NCBI GenBank assembly: GCA_001552775.1
Contig: KQ959271.1
Location: 102,462 to 143,925 of the forward strand
Length of the DNA: 41,464 nt
DNA from: Bacteroidales bacterium KA00251
GTDB lineage: Bacteria > Bacteroidota > Bacteroidia > Bacteroidales > Porphyromonadaceae
Reading direction: 5' to 3'
Shown: positions 23,057 to 32,514 of the stretch, piece by piece
Position numbering within the stretch: the stretch's first letter is position 1
Layout of the letters: every line of letters starts with the position of its first letter
Notes under the pieces: model-generated
What the model saw: only the letters and a program-made list of their open reading frames with translations
What the model was told of the DNA's origin: nothing
Databases searched by the model: none
Translations under genes and position numbers: made by a program

Positions 23057-26000
23057 TTATTCGCTACAGATGATTTCCAAATCTACATTGGATACGTCTT
23101 TTATGTACCCACTTACAGCTCCTAGTAACAGTCGAATAGGCTCGCTTGCCTGTGTCTTTGAAAGTCCTGGTTGAACAATTGAGATTCTGAAATCTAATGG
23201 TAATTGATAAAGTAGTATCTTCTGTAAATCAAGGACACCTTCCATTTCTCCTTTGAGAAAACGAGATGCTTCATTCCCATATTTTTCAATTCGCAAGTTC
23301 TCTCTTTGAGCTATACGCTTTATAAAAGAAGGTATGCGATTTAATTCTTTCCATTTAAGCGATTTTAATGCCTGGCCACATACTTCGTACAAATTGCCTA
23401 TTGACGCACCGACCTTTCCCTTATGTGCATATTTGAGATGAAAGAGGTGAATTGTAACGCTTTCCTTCTCTACTTTTATACCGATTAAATCTGCAATCTC
23501 TCCACTGCCGTCATCGTCAATCAGAAAATCGAAACTTTCCATCAATGTTTGGGCAAAGTTGTACTGAATAGAATCGGTGCGCCGATTGATGCCTTGGGAT
23601 TCTTTAGACAAATCAATCCCTGACCAGTCAATCGTTCTTAGACAATTTGTATCGTATAGCGGAGCATCACAGTTTTGGATAGTATAAACATTGCCCATCA
23701 TAATGCCGCCATTAGAAAAATAGATGACAGGCGCGTTGTTGTTTGCATTGAAGTAGTCGACCAGGCTAACTGGAGAGCCAATGTTATATATCGTTATAAT
23801 TGGTCCGTTCAACTGCTTGACTTTGTAATTAAGGAAACCGTCGCCGTGCAGAGAATACTCCAGAGAAAACACACCAGATATTTCCTCGGTGAGTACAACA
23901 GAGAAATCTATGCGAGTTTTGGTCGATGAGTCAATTATTAGGCCAACGTCCCATATGCCTACACTTGTGCCATCTGCACGAAGGGATATGCCTTGTACAT
24001 TAGTATTTGCCACTATGTCCTCATCCCAATCGAGTGCAAGAGGTGTTGCATCGGGCCATTCCTTGATTGACCCAATTTTTAGCGTATATTTGAACAATTT
24101 GTCTGGGTTTATACTTTCATCCTCCACTAAAGCGCCAACCATACGGCACCATTTTTGGAAGTCGAATAAGTTGCCACGTTTAAAGCTCCATATTTTGCCT
24201 TTTATAGAGCAACCGATGCTGTCTCGATTACCGTCCCGGAAACCATGTCCAAAGATATTGTTTTTGATCAGTTCTCGCTGTTCCGTGAGCGACAAACCTT
24301 CTTCTACATCCTTGCCGTAGTATGCCTTATAGGTTATATTTCCAGCACGACCCTTACGGCCTCCGAAATTTGGTATCGTAATTCGGTGAAGTCCCTCAAA
24401 GACACGGAACAACTTTTCCCCTGCACATAGTGTGGGTTCCACGCCAAGTATTTTCTCTGCCAATCTATTCTTATCAACCTCTCCAGTTGATGAGTAGATA
24501 TGCAGATGGTTGTATTTAGGCGTAATGTGGCGATGAACCACCACTATGTGCCATTCCAGATTTTGAATAGCACTAGTGTTACCCCATGATATATTTACAA
24601 CCTTACCTAAGATGACAACTAATGTATTTCCATCTTGCGCTACAGAGGAATATACGTATTCGAAATTTTGAGCATTGATTGCCTCTTGCCACTTTGATGG
24701 CTGCCACGTATTTGTGTCACTTGCATACAATGTGCAGCTGAGCGGAAATTGAATGGTCTCAAATGGAATTTTGCATTCATCCAAATTACTAAAGTTTTTT
24801 AGGAACTCAGCGAAGTCAATTTCTGATCTGGTCGCTCCATCATTTTTCTTAGGAAGAAGAACATTCCAATCAGCATCTTTGGCATAAAGGTCTTCTATCG
24901 CTTCAGCAGTAGGATGATCTGCTAAGTTGGCAATAAAACTGGCGTTGCCCAAATCCTTGTCATGGGAAGTTCGAGTAAAACGGCCGATGAATTGCAAGGT
25001 AACTGGAAGACTTTGTCGCGCATCGTGAAGAGCTGCAATTTTTAGTTCAGGCATATCAAATCCTTCTCCTAGCATATTGACGCATACGATGATTTTGTGG
25101 TTCTTTCCTTTTATGCTCTCAAGCGTCTTTGTATAGTTACGTATGCCGCTATATATCATGACTGGATTATACTCTGGCCATTTCTCTGCATATATATCAA
25201 AAATCTCTCTGGCTCGAGACTTACTATCACAACGAGCCATTAATATGTGTGGCAGTCCTGAGTCAATGTCCATTTTTAGACGTGATACCGCCTTTGTAGC
25301 AATCGCTTTGTCTGCCTTTTTGCTATCCCATTCTATTATGGGCAGAAAATCGATTGGTTTATAGTATCCTTGCTCTTGAGCTTCCTTCAAAGAGAATGAA
25401 TATATATATTTGCCAGAGAGTTTTTTCCCGTCGTTCCTAAAAGGTGTTGCCGTAAATAGCGTTATGCAACGAGCATTGAAGCCTGATAAGAAATCAGACC
25501 ATGTTCTAGCCTCCGTATGATGAGCTTCATCAACGAACACTTGTGTGATATTGTTATATATTACTTCTTTGCATGATGCATCCAACTGGCTAAGAATAGT
25601 CATTGTGGTTACAATCACATTTGATTCTAATATAATCTGCTTCCATTGTTCCCTATCGAGATGGTTGTTGCGCACAATACCAACGTATGGAAGTTGCGTT
25701 TTCGGAGAAACTAGATTAAATTTTGGCAATACACCTAATGTAGCATACTTCTCGGCTATTTGATTTCTTAATGCATCAGAAGGCACTATACATAACAACT
25801 TCTCGCAGGGCAGGGCCACCAATGCGGCTAACATTGTTTCTGTTTTTCCAGTACCAGTCGGCATGACAATAACGCTAGTCTCTTTCGGACTTATCGCATT
25901 GCCTAAAAAACAATGTAGTGCTGCAATTTGAGGTTCCCTGAATCCAGGTTCACGCTTGTCGGGATTTTCTTTTTTGAATATAAGACTGCCATCCCAACTT

Positions 26001-26329
26001 TTCAGAACCTTATCGGGAGAGGATTCTATAAATGATGGATGCTTGCGCCAACCAATCAAAGGAAGTGTCCCATTAATGAGCTTCTGCAATGTCGGCTTAT
26101 ACTTACAATCCACCACATACTGATAATCATCGGAGACCATATCTCCGATTTTCATAAAACAGACATCCTGTTCTCCATTAGAAAGTACCAATGGTGAGGT
26201 GCATAGGATTCTACTATCAATTGGGAGTTCAATCCCTTGTTGACAATCTATGTGTATTATTTCGCTGTCTCCGACAATCTTTTTTCTGCGGATGACCTTG
26301 GGTAGAGTTATATTCCGTTGGGCATTCAT
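23057..26329 (-). CDS. Large SF2 DEAH helicase with nuclease-like C-terminal region
   Basis: A 1090-residue protein. SF2 helicase motifs are plain: Walker A MPTGTGKTE (156-164), DEAH (267-270), TATPF (293-297), GEGFDMP (421-427) and motif VI QFIGRFTRT (446-454). The 600 residues after the helicase core match no domain I can name, except around 938-985. There DDDGSGEIADLIGI, then HLFHLKYA and LYEVCGQALKSLKW, have the D...(E/H)xK spacing of a PD-(D/E)xK nuclease. This suggests a helicase-nuclease fusion like those of several restriction and anti-phage systems. It is the first gene of the minus-strand operon, starting 54 bp inside the IS copy at 26383. Base composition is AT-richer than the neighbouring core genes. 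Confidence 0.87.
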   Translation of the reverse strand: MNAQRNITLPKVIRRKKIVGDSEIIHIDCQQGIELPIDSRILCTSPLVLSNGEQDVCFMKIGDMVSDDYQYVVDCKYKPTLQKLINGTLPLIGWRKHPSFIESSPDKVLKSWDGSLIFKKENPDKREPGFREPQIAALHCFLGNAISPKETSVIVMPTGTGKTETMLAALVALPCEKLLCIVPSDALRNQIAEKYATLGVLPKFNLVSPKTQLPYVGIVRNNHLDREQWKQIILESNVIVTTMTILSQLDASCKEVIYNNITQVFVDEAHHTEARTWSDFLSGFNARCITLFTATPFRNDGKKLSGKYIYSFSLKEAQEQGYYKPIDFLPIIEWDSKKADKAIATKAVSRLKMDIDSGLPHILMARCDSKSRAREIFDIYAEKWPEYNPVMIYSGIRNYTKTLESIKGKNHKIIVCVNMLGEGFDMPELKIAALHDARQSLPVTLQFIGRFTRTSHDKDLGNASFIANLADHPTAEAIEDLYAKDADWNVLLPKKNDGATRSEIDFAEFLKNFSNLDECKIPFETIQFPLSCTLYASDTNTWQPSKWQEAINAQNFEYVYSSVAQDGNTLVVILGKVVNISWGNTSAIQNLEWHIVVVHRHITPKYNHLHIYSSTGEVDKNRLAEKILGVEPTLCAGEKLFRVFEGLHRITIPNFGGRKGRAGNITYKAYYGKDVEEGLSLTEQRELIKNNIFGHGFRDGNRDSIGCSIKGKIWSFKRGNLFDFQKWCRMVGALVEDESINPDKLFKYTLKIGSIKEWPDATPLALDWDEDIVANTNVQGISLRADGTSVGIWDVGLIIDSSTKTRIDFSVVLTEEISGVFSLEYSLHGDGFLNYKVKQLNGPIITIYNIGSPVSLVDYFNANNNAPVIYFSNGGIMMGNVYTIQNCDAPLYDTNCLRTIDWSGIDLSKESQGINRRTDSIQYNFAQTLMESFDFLIDDDGSGEIADLIGIKVEKESVTIHLFHLKYAHKGKVGASIGNLYEVCGQALKSLKWKELNRIPSFIKRIAQRENLRIEKYGNEASRFLKGEMEGVLDLQKILLYQLPLDFRISIVQPGLSKTQASEPIRLLLGAVSGYIKDVSNVDLEIICSE

Positions 26330-26382
26330 TCTTCGTTTTGATTTGCGGGATATTATTCAATATACACTATACTTTGGCACTA

Positions 26383-27035
26383 ATAGTGTCCTAAACGTTT
26401 TGCAGGATAAAGAGAAAAGGGTAGGTTTGTAATTGAAACAAAGCACAGCTAGTGAAAGCTGTCACGAACTACCCTTTTCAATGGCAAATATAACACTATT
26501 CGCACAAGTAATCTGACTCATACCTCGAGAAATCATCCAACGATTAGTCAAGAAGCATGGCTCAGACAAGCATGCAAAGGGCTTTAACTCGTGGAGCCAT
26601 TTGGTGACTATGATCTTCAGCCAATTCTCAGGTAGCGTGTCGCTACGTCAAATCTCAGAGGGGCTACAATCTGCTACGGGCAATCTCAATCATCTAGGTC
26701 TATCACGAGCTCCCTCCAAATCCAATATCAGTTACCAAAACGCCAATAGGACTTCTCTGTTCTTCGAAGATGTCTTTTATGCCCTCTTCCAGTATTTGGG
26801 ACAGCATGGAGAGCTCAAGCAGATGAAGAAACGACTAAAGGCGAAGGTTTGTCTTCTAGACTCAACCCTAATGTCTCTCTGTCTAGAGATGTACGACTGG
26901 GCTCTTTATACTCATACTAAAGGAGCTGTCAAGATGCACACAGTGCTTGATTTTGAGACACTTCTGCCTGAATTCGTCTGTATAAGGACAGCTATCTTAC
27001 ACCCTTCGCCCGCCAAAAATGTTTAGTACACTATT
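26383..27035 (+). mobile_element. Internally deleted IS4-type element (copy 2, 653 bp)
   Basis: The left end AATAGTGTCCTAAACGTTTT (from 26383) and the right end ATGTTTAGTACACTATT (to 27035) are inverted repeats of each other. Between them lies a transposase N-terminus from ATG 26481, interrupted by TGA at 26514-26516. It continues as LIPREIIQRLVKKHGSDK...LVTMIFSQFSGSVSLRQIS, the DUF4372 N-terminus of IS4 transposases. The frame jumps directly from about residue 170 into the right-end sequence, so the catalytic half is deleted. Not autonomous. It has the same orientation as copy 1. Confidence 0.82.
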
Positions 27036-27645
27036 GTAATAATGCTGATTTTCGCGATAGTATCTGAACAACTTTTATTAAAAGGCTCCTATGCAGAGGA
27101 ATTTCTGCACAATTCCTTCAGCAACCTCCTTTCAAGAGTTCTCAAGTTACTCACTTTGGGGAAAGTGATTTCATAGATTCCTCTTCGATCTGTCCATGAC
27201 CAAAAGAGGAAAGGAAAGCACTTTTTCTCCTCTCAAAAAAAGATAAGTATGTTTTTTGGAAAAATGTTCCGAGAGATTTTTGGAAATGTTCCGAGAGATT
27301 TTTGGAAATGTTCCGAGAGATTTTCTGAAATGTTCCGAGAGATTTTCTGAAATGTTCCGAGAGATTTATTGGAAAGATCTGGAGCTTTTCTGTAAAGAGA
27401 AAATAAGCGTCTAAAAAAACGACTCTTACGATTAGTCTCTAGCATTGTCTGTACTGCAAAATCAAGGGAGGGATGATGTTTTGGGAGAACATCCGTCCTT
27501 CCCTTTTTGCAACAATATGCTCTTTCTTTCGTCTTTTAAGCGAGGAGAAGACAGAAAGACAGAGTAGCATTGGAAACACTCTAGTTGGAACGCTTTTTGT
27601 ACTTTCTCCTTAAGGAATAGCAATAAAAAACAAAAAAGAAACTAT
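27036..27645. other. Intergenic region with a repeat array upstream of the HtrA gene
   Basis: No gene is supported. The region contains the 22-bp array at 27262-27371 and small hairpins (CACTTT-GGGG-AAAGTG near 27156 and GGATG...CATCC near 27473). The htrA promoter must lie near the end, but no TAnnTTTG box is convincing. The minus-strand open frame across the array is a product of the repeat. Confidence 0.5.
27262..27371 (+). repeat. 22-bp tandem repeat array 2 (five units)
   Basis: Five units start at 27262, 27284, 27306, 27328 and 27350. The consensus is AAATGTTCCGAGAGATTTT plus three variable bases (TGG, then CTG). The core is shared with the arrays at about 6.1 and 41.2 kb. Confidence 0.95.
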
Positions 27646-29172
27646 ATGAAGAGATTTTGGCAATACGCACTAATCGTTGTACTCACATTTGGAGCTAGTA
27701 GTGCAGTAGCTGCACTCGTATCCAAAACTGTGATAAAAAACAAATTGGAAGAAGTAGGCCTCAATACGACTTCTTCTTCGAGCGAAGGTTATGCTTCACT
27801 CAACCCCAATGAATATGGGTTTCAGAATACTTCAATGGCCTTTGACACAAGCCGATCTGTTGGCTCTGCACCAGACCTCATCCCTGCTGCCGAAAGAGCC
27901 GTTCACTCGGTGGTACACATTCGCGTACAAGGGGAACAAACAGTGAGTGGAGGCTTTATGGATCCATTTGACTTCTTTTTTGGAGGAGGCGACGGCTTTA
28001 GTCGCAATTCTGTACGACCTGTAGTAGGCTACGGCTCGGGGGTTATCATCTCTAATGATGGATACATTATCACAAACAATCACGTCGTGGACGCAATGGA
28101 TAAAATAGAGGTGACGCTCAATGACAATCGCGTTTTTGAAGCGAAAAAAATAGGAAGCGACCCTGCTACAGATATTGCCCTTCTCAAGATTGAAGCCAAG
28201 GACCTACCAACGCTTCCCTTCGGAAATAGCGATGCACTTCGTGTAGGCGAATGGGTACTTGCAGTGGGTAATCCTTTTAACCTCACAGGCACTGTAACCG
28301 CAGGGATTGTAAGTGCCAAAGCTCGTCCCGCAGGACAAACTCAAGATGGCGACAATAAGATAGGAGGATTCATCCAAACCGATGCCGCTGTAAATGCCGG
28401 CAATAGTGGCGGTGCCTTAGTCAATGCACGTGGAGAGCTAGTAGGGATCAATACTATGATTTACTCCCAAACAGGCTCATACTCGGGGTACTCCTTTGCA
28501 GTGCCTATCAATACCGCAGCAAAAGTTGTAGCCGACATCAAAAAGTATGGTACTGTGCAACGTGCTGTCCTTGGTATCATGGGAAGTGATGTAAACAGCG
28601 ACCTCAAAGAAAAATACAACCTAAAGGTAAATAGTGGAGCTTTTGTAGCAGACTTTTCGGAAGTGAGTGCCGCCTATGCAGCAGGTATGGAAAAAGGTGA
28701 CGTAATTACGGCTGTGGATGGTAAAGCAATCAATAGCTTTGCCGAACTACAAAGTATCATTGCGATGAAAAACCCTGGCAATAAGGTAAAAATGACTGTA
28801 AATCGCAAGGGTGAAACAAAGGTACTAACCGTAACTCTAAAAAATACGCAAGGAAGTGAAGGCATCGTAAAAGGAAGCACAGGCAACAAGTTCCTAGGGG
28901 GTACCCTCAAAGAACTTCCAGCTGACGCACGTCGTAGCTATGGGATCTCTTATGGCATACAAGTAACTAGTGTAGGAAAAGGGAAACTCGCTAAAGCTGG
29001 TATAAAAGAAGGATTTATTATTCTCTCGATCAACAATGTCGCCATGAGAAAAGTATCTGATGCACATCGTGTAGTGAATGCTCTAGAGAATGTGCCCAAA
29101 GGGCGTCGCACTCTCGTGCTACGTGGTTTCTATAGCGGAAGTCGCATTGTGAATATCCCCATTGATTTATAA
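27646..29172 (+). CDS. degP: Periplasmic serine protease/chaperone of the HtrA (DegP/DegQ) family
   Basis: A 508-residue protein. The N-terminal hydrophobic stretch (YALIVVLTFGASSAVAALV, 7-25) acts as signal or anchor. The catalytic triad is visible: His146 in TNNHVV, Asp176 in SDPATDIALL, Ser254 in AGNSGGALV. Two PDZ domains follow (about 310-395 and 415-505, with the carboxylate-binding-loop-like AVLGIMG). It degrades or refolds damaged envelope proteins. It is preceded by a repeat-rich intergenic region and followed by a GC-rich hairpin, so it is probably monocistronic. Confidence 0.94.
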   Translation: MKRFWQYALIVVLTFGASSAVAALVSKTVIKNKLEEVGLNTTSSSSEGYASLNPNEYGFQNTSMAFDTSRSVGSAPDLIPAAERAVHSVVHIRVQGEQTVSGGFMDPFDFFFGGGDGFSRNSVRPVVGYGSGVIISNDGYIITNNHVVDAMDKIEVTLNDNRVFEAKKIGSDPATDIALLKIEAKDLPTLPFGNSDALRVGEWVLAVGNPFNLTGTVTAGIVSAKARPAGQTQDGDNKIGGFIQTDAAVNAGNSGGALVNARGELVGINTMIYSQTGSYSGYSFAVPINTAAKVVADIKKYGTVQRAVLGIMGSDVNSDLKEKYNLKVNSGAFVADFSEVSAAYAAGMEKGDVITAVDGKAINSFAELQSIIAMKNPGNKVKMTVNRKGETKVLTVTLKNTQGSEGIVKGSTGNKFLGGTLKELPADARRSYGISYGIQVTSVGKGKLAKAGIKEGFIILSINNVAMRKVSDAHRVVNALENVPKGRRTLVLRGFYSGSRIVNIPIDL

Positions 29173-29246
29173 GGGGGGGCTTTAAATAGCTGAGAAAAGA
29201 GTAAGTATTATAGTTGCTCGTCCACTCTATTAAACTCGGAATGAGA

Positions 29247-29278
29247 AACGGCACGACTTCATACGAAGCCGTGCCGTT
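29247..29278. terminator. GC-rich hairpin after the HtrA gene
   Basis: AACGGCACG-A-CTTC and GAAG-C-CGTGCCGTT pair around the 4-nt loop ATAC, an almost perfect stem. No U-run follows, so it may act as a Rho-type or mRNA-stabilising 3' end rather than a standard intrinsic terminator. Confidence 0.5.
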
Positions 29279-29458
29279 GCCTTCATCACATCTCCATATT
29301 ATGCCAAAGAAACTACTTAAAGAGATGGAGTAATCTATAATTGGTAAGAAAGAAGATATTTCTGCGGTGAACTTTTTCGCCCATTTAGTCGTTATATATT
29401 AGAAGGAGGAATAAGGAGATTCCCTTTTCTCCTTCAAGAAATAGAAAACAGAAAAAGC

Positions 29459-30322
29459 ATGAGACAACTAAAGATCTCACGATCCATTACTAATAGAGAG
29501 AGTGCTTCTCTTGACAAATTCCTTCAAGAGATAGGTCGTGAAAGCCTTATTTCCGTAGACGAAGAAGTAGAGCTAGCTGCCGCCATAAAGAAAGGCGATG
29601 AGCAGGCTCTGTCGAAACTGGTGCGTTCCAACTTGCGCTTTGTAGTATCAGTAGCCAAGCAATACCAAAACCAAGGGCTAAGCCTTCCCGACCTTATCAA
29701 TGAAGGAAATATAGGACTCATAAAAGCGGCTAAAAAATTTGATGAAAAAAAAGGATTCAAGTTTATCTCCTACGCCGTATGGTGGATTAGACAATCTATC
29801 CTCCAAGCTCTCGCTGAGCAATCTCGTATCGTGCGCCTTCCACTGAACCAAGTAGGCAGCCAGGCTAAGATAAAAAAGGCCGCTGAAATCTTTGAGCAAG
29901 AACATGAAAGGAAACCTTCTGCAGCCGAGCTTGCCATTATCCTTGAAGAAAATGAAGATCGCATAAGCCTTACCCTAAAGACTTACGGCAAGCATGTATC
30001 TATAGATGCCCCCTTTGTAGAAGGAGAAGACAACAACCTCTTGGATGTACTGGTAAACGAGGATGCTCCCAGTGCAGACAAAGACCTAATGACCTCCTCT
30101 CTGATTACAGAGATTAATCGTGCGCTTTCTACACTTCCCGACCGTGATGCCGAAATTGTAAGGATGTTTTTTGGGATTGGAGAATATCCTGAAATGACTC
30201 TTGAAGAGATCGGCACCAAGTATGGATTAACTCGAGAACGGGTACGTCAGATCAAAGAGAAGGCTATACGCAAGCTACGCCAAGACAATACTTGTCAGCA
30301 ACTGAAGAGTTTCTTGGGATAG
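29459..30322 (+). CDS. rpoD: Primary sigma-70 factor RpoD (Bacteroidota type)
   Basis: A 287-residue sigma factor of the short Bacteroidota primary type without the long region 1.1. It starts [26 protein letters not shown]. Region 2 is [30 protein letters not shown] followed by [17 protein letters not shown]. Region 3 follows, and the region 4 helix-turn-helix is [27 protein letters not shown]. It directs RNA polymerase to the unusual -33/-7 promoters of this phylum. The nspC frame begins near its 3' end, so the two genes are probably co-transcribed. Confidence 0.96.
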   Translation: MRQLKISRSITNRESASLDKFLQEIGRESLISVDEEVELAAAIKKGDEQALSKLVRSNLRFVVSVAKQYQNQGLSLPDLINEGNIGLIKAAKKFDEKKGFKFISYAVWWIRQSILQALAEQSRIVRLPLNQVGSQAKIKKAAEIFEQEHERKPSAAELAIILEENEDRISLTLKTYGKHVSIDAPFVEGEDNNLLDVLVNEDAPSADKDLMTSSLITEINRALSTLPDRDAEIVRMFFGIGEYPEMTLEEIGTKYGLTRERVRQIKEKAIRKLRQDNTCQQLKSFLG

Positions 30323-30369
30323 CACCACATTTCCCCAGTTTAGTTTCCACCTTTAGCGAAAGAAGAGCA

Positions 30370-31518
30370 TTGTCCAATCAATACCCCTATTCTCATCCTG
30401 CCTATGTAGCAGAAGAAGCTCTACTAAGAAAAAATCTTCGTCTCATAAAGCGTGTAGAAGAGGCTACAGGAGCAAAAATTCTTGTAGCGTTTAAGGCATT
30501 TGCCCAGTGGCGACTCTTTCCTATCTTCAAGGAGGAAGGCTTTGACGAAGCAGCGGTAAGTTCACTTTTTGAAGCACGCTTGGCCTACGAAGAACTGGGC
30601 AAGCAAGGTCATGCTTTCTCCCCAGCCTATACGGTAGAGGACTTCCCTTATTGGAAGCAATATTGTAGCACGATTACTTTCAACTCATGCTCTCAGGCGA
30701 CACAGCTCTTAGCGCACTATCCCGATAGCGACAGACATTACAACCTTCGCATCAACCCTGGCTATTCGCCTGTAGAGACAGCTCTATACAACCCAGCGAT
30801 GCCTGGGAGTCGCTTTGGTGTGCCGGCAAAAGAGCTTCAAGATAGCCTGCCACAAGGAGTTGATGGGCTTCACTTTCACCTTTTATGCGAAGGCAACAGC
30901 TTTCAATTGGAGAAGATTCTTTCTATTGTGGAGAGAGACTTTGAAGGTATCCTAAAGAAAGTAAAACGTCTCAACATGGGTGGTGGACACTTTGTCACAC
31001 ATCCTGAATACAATCTTGACCATTTGGTATCGGTGCTAAGGTGTTTTTCGCAAAAGTATCCGTGGATAGAACTTACTATGGAACCTGGTAGTGCTTTTGC
31101 TCTTGGCACAGGCTACCTTGTATCGCACGTTGTAGATCTTGTGAAACACGATGGTATAGCAACTGCCATTCTTGATGTCTCTTTTACATGCCACATGCCA
31201 GACTGTCTAGAAATGCCCTACCAGCCAGCAGTAAGGGGAGCAGAAAGCCTTCCTCTTTCGTTCTCTTCAGAAAAAGGCGTTTACCGCTTGGGAGGGAATA
31301 GCTGTCTGAGTGGTGACTACCTAGGATGTTGGCGTTTTGAGAAGCCTCTTTCCATAGGAGATGAAGTGATCTTTGAAGACATGCTGCACTATACCATGGT
31401 AAAAACTACCATGTTCAATGGTATTGCACACCCCGATCTTGTGCTGCATAAAGAGGATGGTAGCTACCAACTACTTCGGCATTACGACTACGATGATTAC
31501 AAACAAAGAATGAGCTAA
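30370..31518 (+). CDS. nspC: Carboxynorspermidine decarboxylase
   Basis: A PLP-dependent fold III decarboxylase, 382 residues from a TTG at 30370 (LSNQYPYSHPAYVAEEALLRKNL). An earlier TTG at 30292 lies inside rpoD and would add 26 residues unlike the family. The PLP lysine is in LVAFKAFAQW near the N-terminus. Further family blocks are RINPGYSPVETALYNP, GLHFHLLCEGNS, MGGGHFVTHP and GGNSCLSGDYLG with the active-site cysteine. It converts carboxynorspermidine or carboxyspermidine to norspermidine or spermidine. The usual partner, carboxyspermidine dehydrogenase, is not in this window. ftsY follows after 17 bp. Confidence 0.93.
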   Translation: MSNQYPYSHPAYVAEEALLRKNLRLIKRVEEATGAKILVAFKAFAQWRLFPIFKEEGFDEAAVSSLFEARLAYEELGKQGHAFSPAYTVEDFPYWKQYCSTITFNSCSQATQLLAHYPDSDRHYNLRINPGYSPVETALYNPAMPGSRFGVPAKELQDSLPQGVDGLHFHLLCEGNSFQLEKILSIVERDFEGILKKVKRLNMGGGHFVTHPEYNLDHLVSVLRCFSQKYPWIELTMEPGSAFALGTGYLVSHVVDLVKHDGIATAILDVSFTCHMPDCLEMPYQPAVRGAESLPLSFSSEKGVYRLGGNSCLSGDYLGCWRFEKPLSIGDEVIFEDMLHYTMVKTTMFNGIAHPDLVLHKEDGSYQLLRHYDYDDYKQRMS

Positions 31519-31535
31519 GATATAGGAAGCATAAG

Positions 31536-32492
31536 ATGGCACTATTTGGACTATTCAACTCAAAGAAAAAAAAGAAACTTGACGATGGACTTGCCAAGTC
31601 AAAAGAGAGCCTGATGGGCAAACTGCAGCGTGCAGTAGTCGGAAAAAGTAAAGTAGACGATGAGGTACTCGATAAACTAGAAGGAATACTTATCGCTGCA
31701 GACATAGGCGTAAATACTACACTCAAGATAATTCGCCTACTCGAAGAGCGTGTAGCACGTGATAAATATGTAGGGACTGCCGAGCTGAATAAAATCTTGC
31801 AAGAGGAGGTGGCCTCTCTTCTTATGGGCAACAGCGTACCTGATGGCGAGGCCTTCTCAATTGATGAAACCGATAAACCCTTTGTAATTATGGTGGTGGG
31901 CGTAAATGGCGTGGGAAAGACTACAACCATTGGCAAGCTAGCTCATCGCTTTAAAGAAGCAGGCAACAAGGTAGTGGTAGGGGCTGCAGACACCTTCCGT
32001 GCGGCCGCCATAGAGCAACTTGAAGTGTGGGCAGAGCGAGTAGACATACCGCTAGTAAAGCAAAAAATGGGGGCTGACCCTGCGTCTGTAGCCTTCGATA
32101 CTCTCACCTCAGCTGTGGCTCAGAAAGCCGATGTAGTACTCATTGATACGGCAGGAAGACTACACAATAAGATAAACCTGATGAATGAACTGAGTAAAAT
32201 AAAACGTGTGATGCAAAAAGTAGTACCTAATGCTCCACAAGAAGTTTTACTTGTTCTAGATGGGTCTACTGGACAAAACGCCTTTGAACAGGCGAAACAA
32301 TTTACTGCAGCAACAGACATCAATGCCCTTGCCATTACCAAACTTGATGGTACAGCAAAGGGAGGTGTGGTTATAGGAATCTCCGATCAGTTCCAAATTC
32401 CTGTAAAGTATATTGGTCTCGGTGAAGGTATAGATGATTTACAACTCTTCAGAAAGGAGGAGTTTGTAGAGTCTCTCTTCCGCGGAGAATAA
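31536..32492 (+). CDS. ftsY: Signal recognition particle receptor FtsY
   Basis: A 318-residue SRP-family GTPase. A short lysine-rich N-terminus (KKKKK) replaces the long acidic domain of enterobacterial FtsY, as is usual in Bacteroidota. The NG domain shows the P-loop GVNGVGKTT (122-130), GAADTFRAAAIEQL, DTAGRLHN and TKLDGTAKGG. It docks ribosome-SRP complexes to the SecYEG translocon at the inner membrane. It lies in a tight row nspC-ftsY-rimO. Confidence 0.97.
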   Translation: MALFGLFNSKKKKKLDDGLAKSKESLMGKLQRAVVGKSKVDDEVLDKLEGILIAADIGVNTTLKIIRLLEERVARDKYVGTAELNKILQEEVASLLMGNSVPDGEAFSIDETDKPFVIMVVGVNGVGKTTTIGKLAHRFKEAGNKVVVGAADTFRAAAIEQLEVWAERVDIPLVKQKMGADPASVAFDTLTSAVAQKADVVLIDTAGRLHNKINLMNELSKIKRVMQKVVPNAPQEVLLVLDGSTGQNAFEQAKQFTAATDINALAITKLDGTAKGGVVIGISDQFQIPVKYIGLGEGIDDLQLFRKEEFVESLFRGE

Positions 32493-32514
32493 ATTCTGTT
32501 GAGCACTCTATAGC

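Noticed and set aside
27262-27371. Regularly spaced repeats considered as a CRISPR array.
   Set aside because: The 22-bp units abut directly, with no unique spacers and no cas genes in the window.
27233-27445. A 70-codon minus-strand open frame with repeated NISENLSEHFQ-like peptides.
   Set aside because: It is only the 22-bp array read through in one frame; there is no start context and the flanks are noncoding.
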